From CAYWQB01 sp964460785 (lineage in GTDB: Bacteria; Chlamydiota; Chlamydiia; Chlamydiales; CAYWQB01): 64,000 nucleotides of DNA. The stretch is from positions 1-64,000 of the forward strand of contig CAYWQB010000005.1 of the NCBI GenBank assembly GCA_964460785.1. The letters run 5' to 3'. Positions 44,625-55,200 of this stretch are shown here, one piece after another (positions within the stretch are counted from its first letter, which is position 1; each line of letters begins with the position of its first letter). The notes beneath the pieces are model-generated. The model was not told where the DNA came from, searched no databases, and saw only the letters and a list, made by a program, of their open reading frames with translations. Position numbers and translations under genes: made by a program.

Positions 44625-45942
44625 GCCTTTCCGTAAGAGTGTTAGCTTGTGTCACACATTGGTTAATAGCAGGGCCAAATAGACTCGCTCCACTAAAATG
44701 AAGCTGAGGCACTTGCTTTTTGCAAGCTAGTAGCCAGGCATCTCTATGTTGTACAAAGTCGACAGGTGGCTGTGCAATTGCTTTAGGCCAAGAGTAAAGG
44801 TGGAGCATATCTGGCTGGCGTAGAATCCCTAGATAGCGGCTTAAAAAGCTTTGAACTTTGCTTGTAGGGTCTGCAGGGGGTTCTCTTACGAAGAAAGTTA
44901 AACGTGTCTCATTTTCTTTCCCTTGTTGTGGGTAGACTTGAGAGTCCCATATACAGCCTAAGGCTTCTTCTTGCTCTATGCTTGGAATAAGAAAGCCAAA
45001 TCCTTCAGGTAGTGGAACTTTACTTTTAAATCCGACACAAAGAGTAGATAAGCTTTGAAAAGGAAGGGAGGGGGCTGGAGGCAAGGAGAGGCTTTGGCAA
45101 ACTTTTGCTGCTATAGGTAGAGGGGTTGTCATCACAACCTGGTCTGCAGGCAAAGAGCGGTTATTTGTCATGACCAGAAGCTGATGGTTCTCTCCTTGCT
45201 TGATGGCACAGACCTCTTCATCAAAAAGAAAAAGGGCTTGTGTTTGCTTTTTCAAAGCATCCATTAGGACTTGCATGCCGCGATTGAAAGAAAGAAGAGG
45301 CGCTTTTTGGTAGCTTTTCAGGCGGCCTGTATAGGTTGGGCGCTTGCTTTTTAGCAGAGCTTGAAATAGGGAACCATGCGCCTGGTCAAAAGCAAAAAAC
45401 TTAGGAAAACAGCTACGCATGGAGAGGTTTTGAATATCTCCTGCGTAAATACCCAACGTAAGAGGATCTGCAAAGCGCTCTGCAAACTCTGGAGAAAAGT
45501 GGCGGCTAAAAAAAGAATAGATGCTCTCATCAGCCTTTGTAGATGGCGCGGTAAACCACTCTTTTATGAGTGTTCGCTTTATCCCCTTTAGTAAGGGGGA
45601 GGTTGGTACTTCCCATAAAGAACGAGGAAAAGGAGTTAGCTTTCCTTGCCACCAAAGGAAGCGTTGCTTGCTTTCAGAGGAGGCTTGTATTAAGTGGTGT
45701 TCGAGATTTAAACTTTCAATAAGTTGTAGGGTGTGGATTCCCTCTTCCCCTTTAGGACGAAACCCTCTTGCTGCTCGCTCAAATAAAAAACCATCAAGAG
45801 TCTCAGAGCCTACCATGCCCCCTGCTTTAGCTTGACGGTCAATCAGGGTGATGCGTTGGTGGGGATCCTTTTTGCGTAAAAAATAGGCTGTAGCTAACCC
45901 AGAGATCCCCGCGCCTATGATGACTGTGTGTTTGCTCTTCAT
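44551..45942 (-). CDS. hemG: Protoporphyrinogen oxidase (HemY-type; hemG in Chlamydia)
   Basis: Flavin enzyme oxidising protoporphyrinogen (or coproporphyrinogen) IX. The N-terminal FAD motif VIIGAGISGLATAYFL is followed by AGGMVGSETLDGFLFERAARGF, the substrate-domain segment SMRSCFPKFFAFDQAHGSLF, SFNRGMQVLMDAL, and the C-terminal FAD contact FSGASLFGPAINQCV. 463 aa. Called hemG in Chlamydia although it is homologous to HemY. ATG overlaps the end of hemE by 4 bases. The C-terminal ~20 residues (GGECHHDASPSS...) lie antisense to the end of amn. Confidence 0.88.
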   Translation of the reverse strand: MKSKHTVIIGAGISGLATAYFLRKKDPHQRITLIDRQAKAGGMVGSETLDGFLFERAARGFRPKGEEGIHTLQLIESLNLEHHLIQASSESKQRFLWWQGKLTPFPRSLWEVPTSPLLKGIKRTLIKEWFTAPSTKADESIYSFFSRHFSPEFAERFADPLTLGIYAGDIQNLSMRSCFPKFFAFDQAHGSLFQALLKSKRPTYTGRLKSYQKAPLLSFNRGMQVLMDALKKQTQALFLFDEEVCAIKQGENHQLLVMTNNRSLPADQVVMTTPLPIAAKVCQSLSLPPAPSLPFQSLSTLCVGFKSKVPLPEGFGFLIPSIEQEEALGCIWDSQVYPQQGKENETRLTFFVREPPADPTSKVQSFLSRYLGILRQPDMLHLYSWPKAIAQPPVDFVQHRDAWLLACKKQVPQLHFSGASLFGPAINQCVTQANTLTERLTQDVGGECHHDASPSSASHLAAY

Positions 45943-46955
45943 ACGTTTGTATGTTCTCGTACTGTATCTACAAGAAAGTGAACTTGTTCAGGACATACTT
46001 GAGGTAGGATTCCATGGCCTAGATTAAAAATAAATCCAGGGTCTCCTTCCATTTCACGAAGTAGGGTAAGAGCGCGCTCTTTTAAAAGAGGTTTAGGAGC
46101 AAAAAGAAGCGCAGGGTCTAAGTTGCCCTGTAAAGCCACTGGAGGAGATAATATTTGTCGTACTGCTGCAAGGTTTGCACTCCAATCAACACTCACTGCA
46201 TCTGGGTGGTAAGGCTGGATCAATGATGCATAGCTGCCACTACCTCGGCTAAAATAAATGCAAGGGATGGACTCTGGCAGAGCTGCGCGAATGCGCTGAT
46301 AGCAAGCTAGAGAGTATTGGCAAAAATCTGACGGTGAGAAAAGTCCTGCCCATGAGTCGAAAAATTGTAGAGCTTGAGCGCCTGCTTGGATTTGTAGACG
46401 ACCAAATGCAATCATTGCTTCACAAAGAAGGTCTAAAAGCTTTTGGAAGGCATCTGGATGCTGATAAGCAAAAGCTTTGGTTTGGCTTAAATGAGAGTTG
46501 TGTTTGCGCTCAATTAAGTAACTTGCCACAGAAAGAGGCCCCCCTAAGAGCCCGATAACAGGAACATCAATCTCTTGGGTTAAAGCCTGAATAGCGTCAA
46601 AGAGAAAAGAAAAATCTGCTTCATGAAAGCGAAGCTGATGAATGTCTTCAGGCGTGGAGATTTTTTTTGTAGGGGTTGGGCCTATACCCTCTGGGTAGCT
46701 CCAGTCAATGCCAATATAAGAAGTAGGCAGCAAGATGTCAGAAAAAATAACAGCTGCATCTAGCTCATAGCGTTCCACAGGTTGCTTGGTAATGGTCACA
46801 ATTTGTTCTGCGGAGGTGAACAGGTCTTCCAGAGCATTTTTTGACCGTAAAGCCTGATACTCTGGTAAGTGGCGCCCCGCTTGGCGCATAAACCAAAGCG
46901 GGGGCCTTTTGCCTTCAGACCGGCAGTTTAAAGCATCGAGAAAGAGAGACGTCAT
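45939..46955 (-). CDS. hemE: Uroporphyrinogen decarboxylase
   Basis: Decarboxylates uroporphyrinogen III to coproporphyrinogen III. The substrate-cleft signature PPLWFMRQAGRHLPEY is at the N-terminus; also present are AAVIFSDILLP, VIGLLGGPLSVASYL, FDSWAGLFSP and FNLGHGILPQV. 338 aa, the usual length. Overlaps tkt and hemG by 4 bases each (ATGA), forming tkt-hemE-hemG. The hemN seen between hemE and hemG in Chlamydiaceae is missing here. Confidence 0.95.
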   Translation of the reverse strand: MTSLFLDALNCRSEGKRPPLWFMRQAGRHLPEYQALRSKNALEDLFTSAEQIVTITKQPVERYELDAAVIFSDILLPTSYIGIDWSYPEGIGPTPTKKISTPEDIHQLRFHEADFSFLFDAIQALTQEIDVPVIGLLGGPLSVASYLIERKHNSHLSQTKAFAYQHPDAFQKLLDLLCEAMIAFGRLQIQAGAQALQFFDSWAGLFSPSDFCQYSLACYQRIRAALPESIPCIYFSRGSGSYASLIQPYHPDAVSVDWSANLAAVRQILSPPVALQGNLDPALLFAPKPLLKERALTLLREMEGDPGFIFNLGHGILPQVCPEQVHFLVDTVREHTNV

Positions 46956-48940
46956 AGGGATAGTTGGCTTAAAACGCCTTCTACTGTGAAGCCGTGCTCT
47001 TTCGCAATTTCTTTTGCTGGTGCTGAAGCTCCAAAGGTGTGCATAGAGACTGCAATGCCATCAGAGCCAATATACTTGTGCCAGCCAAGCTCGCTTCCAG
47101 CCTCAATCGAGACGCGCTTGCCAAGGTCTCCACCTACAATGCTCTCTTTGTAAGCTGCAGATTGATGCTCAAAGAGTTCCCAGCATGGCATAGAAATGAC
47201 ACGGACATCCTTGCCTTTCTTTTCCAGCTCGGAGGCTACATCCATAGCAAGGGAGAGCTCAGAGCCTGTCGCAAAGAAAGTGAAGTCTGGTTTGTTTTTC
47301 TCTTTCTTAACGATATAGGCTCCTTTTGCCATCCCTTCTTCAAAGCTGACGCCTGTTCCCGCAAGTGTTGGTAGCGCCTGGCGAGTCAGAACAATCGCTG
47401 TGGGCCCTTGATAACGCAGAGCGCTAAGCCAAGCCATCTTCACCTCATGGCTATCGCCAGGGCGAATGACATGCAAGTTAGGCATCGCTCGTAAGCTTGA
47501 TAGGTGCTCAATCGGTTCATGCGTAGGTCCATCTTCACCAACGAAAATAGAGTCATGAGTGAACTGGTAAATGACATGCACGCGCATCAGGGCTGCAAGA
47601 CGGATTGCATTCCGCATGTAGTCCGAAAAGGTAAAAAAGGTCCCACAGTAAGGGAGAATCGCTTGTGTTTGAGCAAGTCCAGAGTTCATTGCTCCCATGG
47701 CGAACTCGCGCACACCATACTTGATGTTGCGTCCCGCAAAGTTTTTGGGGCCAATTAAAGGATAGTTATCCATTAGAGTTTTGTCAGAGCAAGAAAGGTC
47801 AGCAGAGCCTCCATAGATATAGGGGAGCTTATCTGCTAGGAAGTTGATGACAGCATTGGAGGCTGCACGCCCAGCAATAGGGTCTTTCATTTCAAGGTTT
47901 TGTAGCTGCGCTTCCATATCCTGAGGAAGCTTTTTCTCGATCATGACAGCAAGCTCTTCGGCAAGCTGAGGGTTGGCGCTTTTCCAAGCAGCAAATGTCT
48001 CTTGCCACTTAGCTTCCTCTTGGGCTTGCTCTTTTTGGAGCTTAGCAAAGTAGTCACGGACCTCTCCAGGAACATAAAATGCTTCTTCCGGTAGACCCAA
48101 TGCTTTCTTTGTAGCTGCAACTTCTTCTTCTCCAAGAGGAGAGCCATGTACTTTATGTGTTCCCTCTTTATTTGGAGAACCTTTACCAATGATGGTGTGG
48201 CACTCAATAAAGCAGGGCTTTGTTTGATTGCTGCGCACCTTTGCAAGGGTTTTATCTAAATCTTCTAGGTTATTGCCGTCTACCTCATGAACATCCCAGC
48301 CATAGGCTTGGTAGCGTGCTTTTGTATCTTCAGAGCAAGACTGAGGAAGAGGGCCATCAAGGGAGATTTTGTTGGAGTCGTAGCAGACGATAAGATTATC
48401 TAGTCCAAGGTGTCCTGCTAGAGAGGAAGCTTCAGAGGTAATACCCTCCATCATACAGCCATCTCCACAGACAACAATGACTTTGCTGTCAAAGATTTTG
48501 TGTTCTTTTGTATTGAACTTTTCCGCTAGGATTTTTAGACCGAGGGCCTGTCCTACAGCTGTGGCAAGTCCTTGACCTAGAGGGCCTGTTGTTGTTTCCA
48601 CCCCGGCTGTTTCTCCATACTCAGGGTGTCCAGGAGTCTTAGAATGAAGTTGACGGAACCTCTTTAGCTCGTCCAGAGGGAGGTCAAAGCCAGACAGGTG
48701 TAGGCAAGAATACAGCCACATAGAGCCATGCCCTGCTGAAAGAACCACTCGATCTCGATTCAGCCATAGAGGGTTGCTTGGGTTGTGCTTTAAAAAGTGC
48801 CCATAGAGATAAGCTCCAAGCTCTGCACAGCCAAGAGGCAAGCCAGGGTGTCCGGAGTTTGCTTTTTGGACCGCATCCATCGATAAAACACGGATGCTAT
48901 TGGCTACTTCCCCAAGTAGTGCCGCTTGCTCTTTCTTCAT
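46952..48940 (-). CDS. tkt: Transketolase
   Basis: Thiamine-diphosphate enzyme of the non-oxidative pentose phosphate pathway. QKANSGHPGLPLGCAEL, GPLGQGLATAVG, the TPP/Mg motif VVCGDGCMMEG ... SNKISLDG, the catalytic Glu region YGVREFAMGAMNSG, and FVGEDGPTHEPIEHLSSLRAMP are all present. 662 aa, normal. ATG 48940 follows AAAAGGAG on the minus strand. First gene of the tkt-hemE-hemG operon. Confidence 0.95.
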   Translation of the reverse strand: MKKEQAALLGEVANSIRVLSMDAVQKANSGHPGLPLGCAELGAYLYGHFLKHNPSNPLWLNRDRVVLSAGHGSMWLYSCLHLSGFDLPLDELKRFRQLHSKTPGHPEYGETAGVETTTGPLGQGLATAVGQALGLKILAEKFNTKEHKIFDSKVIVVCGDGCMMEGITSEASSLAGHLGLDNLIVCYDSNKISLDGPLPQSCSEDTKARYQAYGWDVHEVDGNNLEDLDKTLAKVRSNQTKPCFIECHTIIGKGSPNKEGTHKVHGSPLGEEEVAATKKALGLPEEAFYVPGEVRDYFAKLQKEQAQEEAKWQETFAAWKSANPQLAEELAVMIEKKLPQDMEAQLQNLEMKDPIAGRAASNAVINFLADKLPYIYGGSADLSCSDKTLMDNYPLIGPKNFAGRNIKYGVREFAMGAMNSGLAQTQAILPYCGTFFTFSDYMRNAIRLAALMRVHVIYQFTHDSIFVGEDGPTHEPIEHLSSLRAMPNLHVIRPGDSHEVKMAWLSALRYQGPTAIVLTRQALPTLAGTGVSFEEGMAKGAYIVKKEKNKPDFTFFATGSELSLAMDVASELEKKGKDVRVISMPCWELFEHQSAAYKESIVGGDLGKRVSIEAGSELGWHKYIGSDGIAVSMHTFGASAPAKEIAKEHGFTVEGVLSQLSL

Positions 48941-49039
48941 TCTTGGCTCCTTTTAGATAGTCTAATAGAATTTAGAGCCAGTATTTTCACTGAGGAAGAA
49001 AAATGCAATATGGAATTGAGGTCTCTTTCGCTTCAGTAC

Positions 49040-49453
49040 TTACTCGACTGATGTTGAACATGCCAAAGGTGCTTGACTCTGCCTAAGCTTGCAAAGAGTC
49101 TCTTTGGAGATTCGGTGTAGCTGAAGACATTTTTCAACATCTTCAGGTTTAAGGCCGAAGCTTGAGTCATAGTCTTCTGCGCAATTGCCTGCAGTGGGAA
49201 CCGGCATAGGAAGAGTAAATTGCTCGCTAGTTTTCGGGTCAATCCCAAAGGGAGTTTGTCCTTTGGGGAAGGCGCAGATGATTTTCTCATGACTAGAGGT
49301 TTCAAAGATTTTCTTTGTAGGGATGTTAAGGCTTGTGAATACATCTAACAAGGTTGTTGGGGCACTGCCTCTTCTAAGGTGAGAGGAGAGAGGCTTTTTT
49401 GTGCTGGGAGGCAAGGCCTCTGAGAAACTGTGCCTTCTAGTAGAGGGAAGCAT
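49040..49453 (-). CDS. Small unknown protein (137 aa)
   Basis: Not recognised. Begins MLPSTRRHSFSEALPPSTKKPL, a Ser/Thr/Pro/basic N-terminus of the sort found on type III substrates, then has PTAGNCAEDYDSSFGLKPEDVEKCL. ATG 49453 has GGAG nine bases upstream. It stands between tkt and alaS. Function and expression are uncertain. Confidence 0.5.
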   Translation of the reverse strand: MLPSTRRHSFSEALPPSTKKPLSSHLRRGSAPTTLLDVFTSLNIPTKKIFETSSHEKIICAFPKGQTPFGIDPKTSEQFTLPMPVPTAGNCAEDYDSSFGLKPEDVEKCLQLHRISKETLCKLRQSQAPLACSTSVE

Positions 49454-49607
49454 AATGAAAAACTCCAGGTAGCTGAAAGTACAAGGTCTTATCAAAAAAC
49501 AAATATTTACAGAACTTTAACTTTTTTATCCCGGAAAATCATTGTGAGATTTCTTATTATTCCTCATACTAAATAGGCTTTTCTTTGGCTAGATAAGAGG
49601 TAGATAT

Positions 49608-52229
49608 ATGCTAAGTCAAACACTGCGTCGCGCATTTATTAAATATTTTTCTGAACGGTGTGGGCACAAGTATCTACCCTCTTCCCCTGTGATTCCCCAT
49701 AATGATCCTACTCTGCTTTTTTGCAATGCAGGCATGAATCAGTTTAAGGATATTTTTCTTGGCAATGAAAAGCCTGCATATAAGCGAGCTGTGACCAGTC
49801 AAAAGTGCGTACGTGTTGGAGGAAAGCATAACGACCTAGAGCAGGTAGGGCATACAACAAGGCATCTAACCTTCTTTGAAATGCTAGGAAACTTTTCTTT
49901 TGGAGATTACTTCAAAAAAGAAGCCATCGCTTTTGCTTGGGAATGCGCTACAGAGGTACTAGAGCTAGACCCCAAAAAGATCTGGGTAACCGTGTTCAGA
50001 GAAGATGATGAGGCGGAAGATCTATGGACAAAATGGTTGCCTCAAGATCGCATTTGTCGCTTTGATGAAGAAGACAACTACTGGACAATGGGTGATGTAG
50101 GGCCGTGTGGGCCTTGCTCAGAACTCTATTTCGATAGAGGAGAAAGCTTTGGTCCTGCAAAGACGCCCTTTGAAGACCCAGAAGGAGAGCGCTTTTTCGA
50201 GTTTTGGAACTTGGTCTTTATGCAGGATGAGCGCCGTGCGAATGGAAGCAAGCAAGCTCTGCCTTCGCCGTCCATCGATACAGGGATGGGACTCGAGCGT
50301 CTTGTTGCATTAAAGATGGGTGCTCGTACCGTGTTTGAAACGGATATTTTAGACTCTTTGCGTCGACAGTTAGCCAAAATGGTGGGGCAGACTTTCCCTG
50401 AACAAGCAGCAGCACCCTATAATGTGGTGGCAGATCACTTGCGGACATTAGCTTTTTGTATTGCAGATGGTGCTCAGCCAAGCAATGTAGAGAGAGGGTA
50501 TGTTTTGCGGAAGATCCTGCGCAGAGCGGTGCGCTATGGCCGACAGATTGGCTTTGATAAGCCCTTCTTAGGAGAGTTAGTGCCACCTCTTGTTGAAATG
50601 ATGGGAGAGGACTTTCCAGAGCTTGCTAAAAGCCAGCAACGCATTATTGAAATTTTGAACCTTGAAGAGGAGAGTTTTCTTCGCACATTAAGACGAGGAG
50701 GCTCTTTACTACAAGATGTAATGACGCGTGCTAAGCAAGAAGAAGGAACGATTGCTGGACAGGATGCATTTAAACTCAAAGATACCTACGGCTTTCCTCT
50801 CGAGGAAATCTTGCTTATTGCTCATGATGAAGGAATGGCTGTGGACTTAGAAAGCTATACCCAGCTGGAAAATGAGGCAAAAGAGCGATCAAGAGCTCAC
50901 AGAGGTTCTGTGGCTCAAACGGTAGCTTCAGGTCTTTATGAAAATGCGCCAAAAACAGAGTTCTTAGGCAATTCTCTTCTCTGCGCAGAAGGGGAGGTCT
51001 TGGCTATTTTCCAAGATGGAAAGTCCGTCTCTACTCTTCGTGAGGGAGAAAGCGGAGAGGTAATCTTAGATAAGACGCCCTTTTATGCAGAAAAGGGAGG
51101 ACAGGTTGGAGATGTGGGTCTTTTGCAAGCAGAAGAAACGACCCTCTTTCGCGTCTCAGATTGCCAAAGCCCCTACACAGATGTTATTGTGCACCATGGA
51201 ACCCTAGAAAAAGGCCGTCTTTCTATTGGCCAAACCATTGTTGCCGAAGTGGGGAAGCAGCGCCGTCGAAAGATTGCTTGCCATCATAGTGCAACCCATC
51301 TTCTTCACTGGGCGCTACAAAAAGTCCTAGGAGATCACGTGCAGCAGGCAGGCTCTGTTGTTGAGCCAAACCGTTTACGTTTTGACTTTAATCACCATAA
51401 ATCGCTTTCTGCAGATGAAATTCGACAGATTGAGGATTGTGTCAATAAGCGGATCCTAAAAAATACAACTGTTGAGTGCTATGAGCTAAGTTATGAAGAG
51501 GTCCAGCAGCAGCCAGAAATTAAGCAGTTTTTTGGTGATAAGTATGGCGATGTTGTGCGTGTAGTGGACATGCATGTGTCTAAAGAGCTTTGTGGGGGCA
51601 CCCATGTACAAGCTTTAGGGCAAATTGGGCCATTTAAAATTTTAAAAGAGGGAAGTATTTCCTCTGGTGTGCGACGTATTGAAGCTTGTGTTGGCTTTGA
51701 TGCCATTAATGAATGGCGAAAAAGTGAAGAAGCTCTCGAAAAAGCAACAGAGCAGCTTAAAGTGCAGCCAGGGCAGGTTCTTTCTAGAATTGAAGAGCTA
51801 CTGGCTGAAAAGAAGTCCATGCAAAAAGAATTAAAAAAACTCGCAAAAGTGCAAGCACAGATGGAGATCAAACAGCTGGAGCTAAAAAAGCAAGCAATCG
51901 GACCTGTTTCTGTGCTGGTTTCAGAGGTGCCATTCGGAGGAAAAGAGCTGCGTGAATGTGCAAAAGAGCTAGTTGGCAATGATCGCAAGCTTCTGCTTTT
52001 GCTCAGCCATTCTGAGGGAGAGCGCTGCCAGCTTCTTGCTGCCGCAGGGCCTGAAGCGATCGAAAAAGGGGCTGAAGCGAATGAGCTTTTACAAGTAGCA
52101 CTTCCTATTGTTGAAGGGCGTGGTGGAGGAAAAGCCGACTTTGCACAAGCAGGGGGAAGTGCTCCACAAAAGATGAATGAAGCATTTGAAGCAGTGAACC
52201 ACTGGGTGTCGAATAAACAATGGCTTTAG
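49608..52229 (+). CDS. alaS: Alanyl-tRNA synthetase
   Basis: Charges tRNA-Ala. The class II core is shown by FFSERCGHKYLPSSPVIPHNDPTLLFCNAGMNQFKD (in part) and GDVGPCGPCSELYFD. The editing domain has HHSATHLLHW (~558) and CGGTH (~661). The C-terminal oligomerisation domain ends in the glycine-rich GRGGGKADFAQAGG. 873 aa, as in E. coli (876). AAGAGG at 49595-49600 precedes ATG 49608. Overlaps mfd by 10 bases; alaS-mfd adjacency is conserved in Chlamydia. Confidence 0.97.
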   Translation: MLSQTLRRAFIKYFSERCGHKYLPSSPVIPHNDPTLLFCNAGMNQFKDIFLGNEKPAYKRAVTSQKCVRVGGKHNDLEQVGHTTRHLTFFEMLGNFSFGDYFKKEAIAFAWECATEVLELDPKKIWVTVFREDDEAEDLWTKWLPQDRICRFDEEDNYWTMGDVGPCGPCSELYFDRGESFGPAKTPFEDPEGERFFEFWNLVFMQDERRANGSKQALPSPSIDTGMGLERLVALKMGARTVFETDILDSLRRQLAKMVGQTFPEQAAAPYNVVADHLRTLAFCIADGAQPSNVERGYVLRKILRRAVRYGRQIGFDKPFLGELVPPLVEMMGEDFPELAKSQQRIIEILNLEEESFLRTLRRGGSLLQDVMTRAKQEEGTIAGQDAFKLKDTYGFPLEEILLIAHDEGMAVDLESYTQLENEAKERSRAHRGSVAQTVASGLYENAPKTEFLGNSLLCAEGEVLAIFQDGKSVSTLREGESGEVILDKTPFYAEKGGQVGDVGLLQAEETTLFRVSDCQSPYTDVIVHHGTLEKGRLSIGQTIVAEVGKQRRRKIACHHSATHLLHWALQKVLGDHVQQAGSVVEPNRLRFDFNHHKSLSADEIRQIEDCVNKRILKNTTVECYELSYEEVQQQPEIKQFFGDKYGDVVRVVDMHVSKELCGGTHVQALGQIGPFKILKEGSISSGVRRIEACVGFDAINEWRKSEEALEKATEQLKVQPGQVLSRIEELLAEKKSMQKELKKLAKVQAQMEIKQLELKKQAIGPVSVLVSEVPFGGKELRECAKELVGNDRKLLLLLSHSEGERCQLLAAAGPEAIEKGAEANELLQVALPIVEGRGGGKADFAQAGGSAPQKMNEAFEAVNHWVSNKQWL

Positions 52230-55200
52230 ATCCCTACATCCAAGCAGTTAAAGAGGGTGAATCTCTTGTTGTAGAGGGGAAAAATCATACGATACGGTCC
52301 TACCTCATTGCAGAGGCTTGTAAAGCAAAAAACCAGCCCTGCCTTGTAATTACGGACCTTGCGCATAGCCAGCTGCTTGTCGATGCCATTAGTTACTTTT
52401 CTGGCCGGCCTTGCTTAGAGCTTCCAGCGTGGGAAACCCTCCCTTCTGAAAATATCCCTCCAAGCCCTGATATTGTAGGAGAGCGTGTGCGCGCGCTTTA
52501 TCAATTTCAGAAAGAGAAAAATCCAATCTTGCTGACAAGTCTCCAAGGAGCTTGTCAGCATGTACTTCCTTTTGACGTTTTAGAGCTTTTATTGATTCGC
52601 ATTCAGCAAGGGCAAAAACTGAAATTGGAGCAGTTTGTCAGTCAGCTGATTGATGCCGGATATCAACGCAGGATGACCGTAACAGATAAGGGAGAGTTTG
52701 CAAAAAGAGGAAGTTTAGTTGACCTTTTTGCTCTGTCATATCCCAAGCCTTTGCGGATTGAATTTTTTGATGATGAAATCGAGACGATTCGATTTTTTGA
52801 TCCTATGGGGCAGCAGTCTGTAGAGAAAGTATCAGAAGCCACTATTTTGCCTGCTGATGAACTTTCTTTACTTAAGTTGGATGCAAAACCCCTGCTTTCG
52901 ATCTTTCCCTCTCCTCCTCTTCTTGTTTTAGATGAACTTCAGCGCTTAGAAGATCGATGGGTGGAGCTCAAAAGTTTACAGGGAAAGCAAAACCGCTCCC
53001 TACAACGCATTGATTCTTTTTTTGAGGATATCCAAGGGTTGCAAGCTCTTCTATTTAGTAATGAGCGGATTGATCGTTTAGGTGAGGTTGTCCAAAGACC
53101 TCAAAAAGACTCGACAGATAGAAATCCTGTGATCCCATTGCAGGTACGCTTTGCAGAATATGACTGGAAAGTTTCCCGCTGGTCTCCACCTCTTTTTTCT
53201 ATCAAAGAGGCTGTAGAGAATACTGGTGGCGATGTTTTCAATCTTTTTGACCATGAAAAGTTGAAATTAGAAGATCTTCTTCTGACCTATGTGGATGGGA
53301 AAGGAAAGCTTTCATGGCATAAAGAGCTTGAAAAAAGAGGGATGGAGGATGCTGCAGTTAAAATGCAGCAGGCCCCTTTAGTGGAGGGGTTTGTTTCCTA
53401 TGCTGATCCATGCTTTGGTTACTTGCCAATTGGAGAGTTAAAAGCAGCACACAGCGTTCCCAGAAAGCAGATGCGAGCAACGGTTCATTCAGAACCTGCA
53501 GATGTTTGGATGTTGCAGCCTGGTGACCTAGTTGTGCATTTCCAACATGGGATTGGAAAGTTTATTGGCATGGAGACGAAGCCTAATCATGCAGGGATCC
53601 CTACAGAGTTTTTCATCATTGAATATGCAGAGAAAGGGCGCTTATATGTGCCTTTAGCGCAATCTTACTTGATTACTAAGTATGTGGGCTCTGAAGATAA
53701 GCAGCCCGTTCTGCATACATTAGGCAGCTCGCGGTGGAAGAGAACGCGAGAGCAAACTCTTCAAGCGATCCAAAAATATGCAAAAGAACTTTTAACTCTC
53801 CATGCAAAAAGAGAGCTCGCTGAAGGTCTTTCTTGTGAGCCAGATAGCGATGATATGACTCTATTTGAAGAAGAGTTTCCCTATCGCGAAACAGATGATC
53901 AAATGGAGGCCATTCATCTCTCTAAAGCAGATCTTATGCGTCCTAAGCCTATGGATCGATTGATTTGTGGGGATGTAGGGTTTGGGAAGACAGAAGTAGC
54001 CATGCGGGCAGCTTTTAAAGCTGTTGTGGATGGAAAGTGTCAAGTGGCAGTTCTTGTACCTACAACTTTGCTTGCTTTGCAGCACTATGAAACATTCAAA
54101 GAGCGCATGGCAGACTTTCCCGTCCGTGTAGAGCTGCTCTCCCGCTTTCGTAAGCCGAAAGAGCGTAAAGCAGCCTTAGAGGGAATTGCAGATGGAAGTG
54201 TTGATATTATCATCGGAACCCATCGCATTGTAGGGAAAGATGTCTCTTTTGCGAACCTTGGCCTTGTGATTGTAGATGAAGAGCATCGCTTTGGGGTAAA
54301 GATCAAAGAGAAGCTAAAGAGCTTGAAAATCGGCGTGGACTTTCTTGCACTCTCTGCCACACCCATTCCGCGTACGCTCTATCTTTCTCTTATGGGAGCA
54401 CGAGAAATTTCCCTAATTCATACACCGCCTCAAGATCGCTTACCGATTAAGACGATTGTTTCTGAGAGTGATGATGAACTGATTAAGCAAGCCGTGCATC
54501 GTGAACTTTTGCGGGATGGACAAGTATATTTTATCCACAACCGTGTAGACAGTATTTACAGCACAGCAAAAAAAATCGAAGAACTTGTCCCTCATGCGCG
54601 CGTGGTGGTTGTGCATGGGCAAATGACCGCCGATGAAATTGAAAAAGCATTCCACCTGTTTAAGCAAGGGGAAAGAAATGTGCTTGTTGCCACCACAATT
54701 GTAGAAAGTGGTGTAGATATTCCTAACGCAAACACTTTGATTATTGATCGAGCAGATCGCTTTGGGCTTGCGGACCTTTACCAGCTTAGAGGGCGGGTTG
54801 GAAGATGGAATCGTCGTGCATTTGCTTACTTCCTGACCCCAAAGCGTCGTGTGATTACAGAAGATGCTCGCCGGCGGCTCGATGCCCTTGTAGAGTCTGG
54901 AGGCTTTGGAGGCGGGATGAAGGTGGCCATGCGCGACCTTGAAATTCGAGGGGCAGGTGATATTTTAGGGATTGAGCAAACGGGGCATGTCTCGCAAGTG
55001 GGCTTTCACCTGTACTGTAAGATGCTCAAGCGGACTGTACAAGCTCTGCAAGGTAAGGAGTTCAAGCACTTCGTCGATACCAAGGTGGAGCTGCCCCTCG
55101 ATGCACGGATTCCTGAGTGGTATATTGATGAAGCTCCTTTGCGGATGGAAATGTACCAGCGAATGGGGGAAGCCGTGACTTTCAAGGAGCTTGATAAGAT

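Noticed and set aside
51491..51988. 165-codon minus-strand ORF inside alaS
   Set aside because: Antisense to the CGGTH editing domain; Ser/Phe-rich composition typical of antisense frames.
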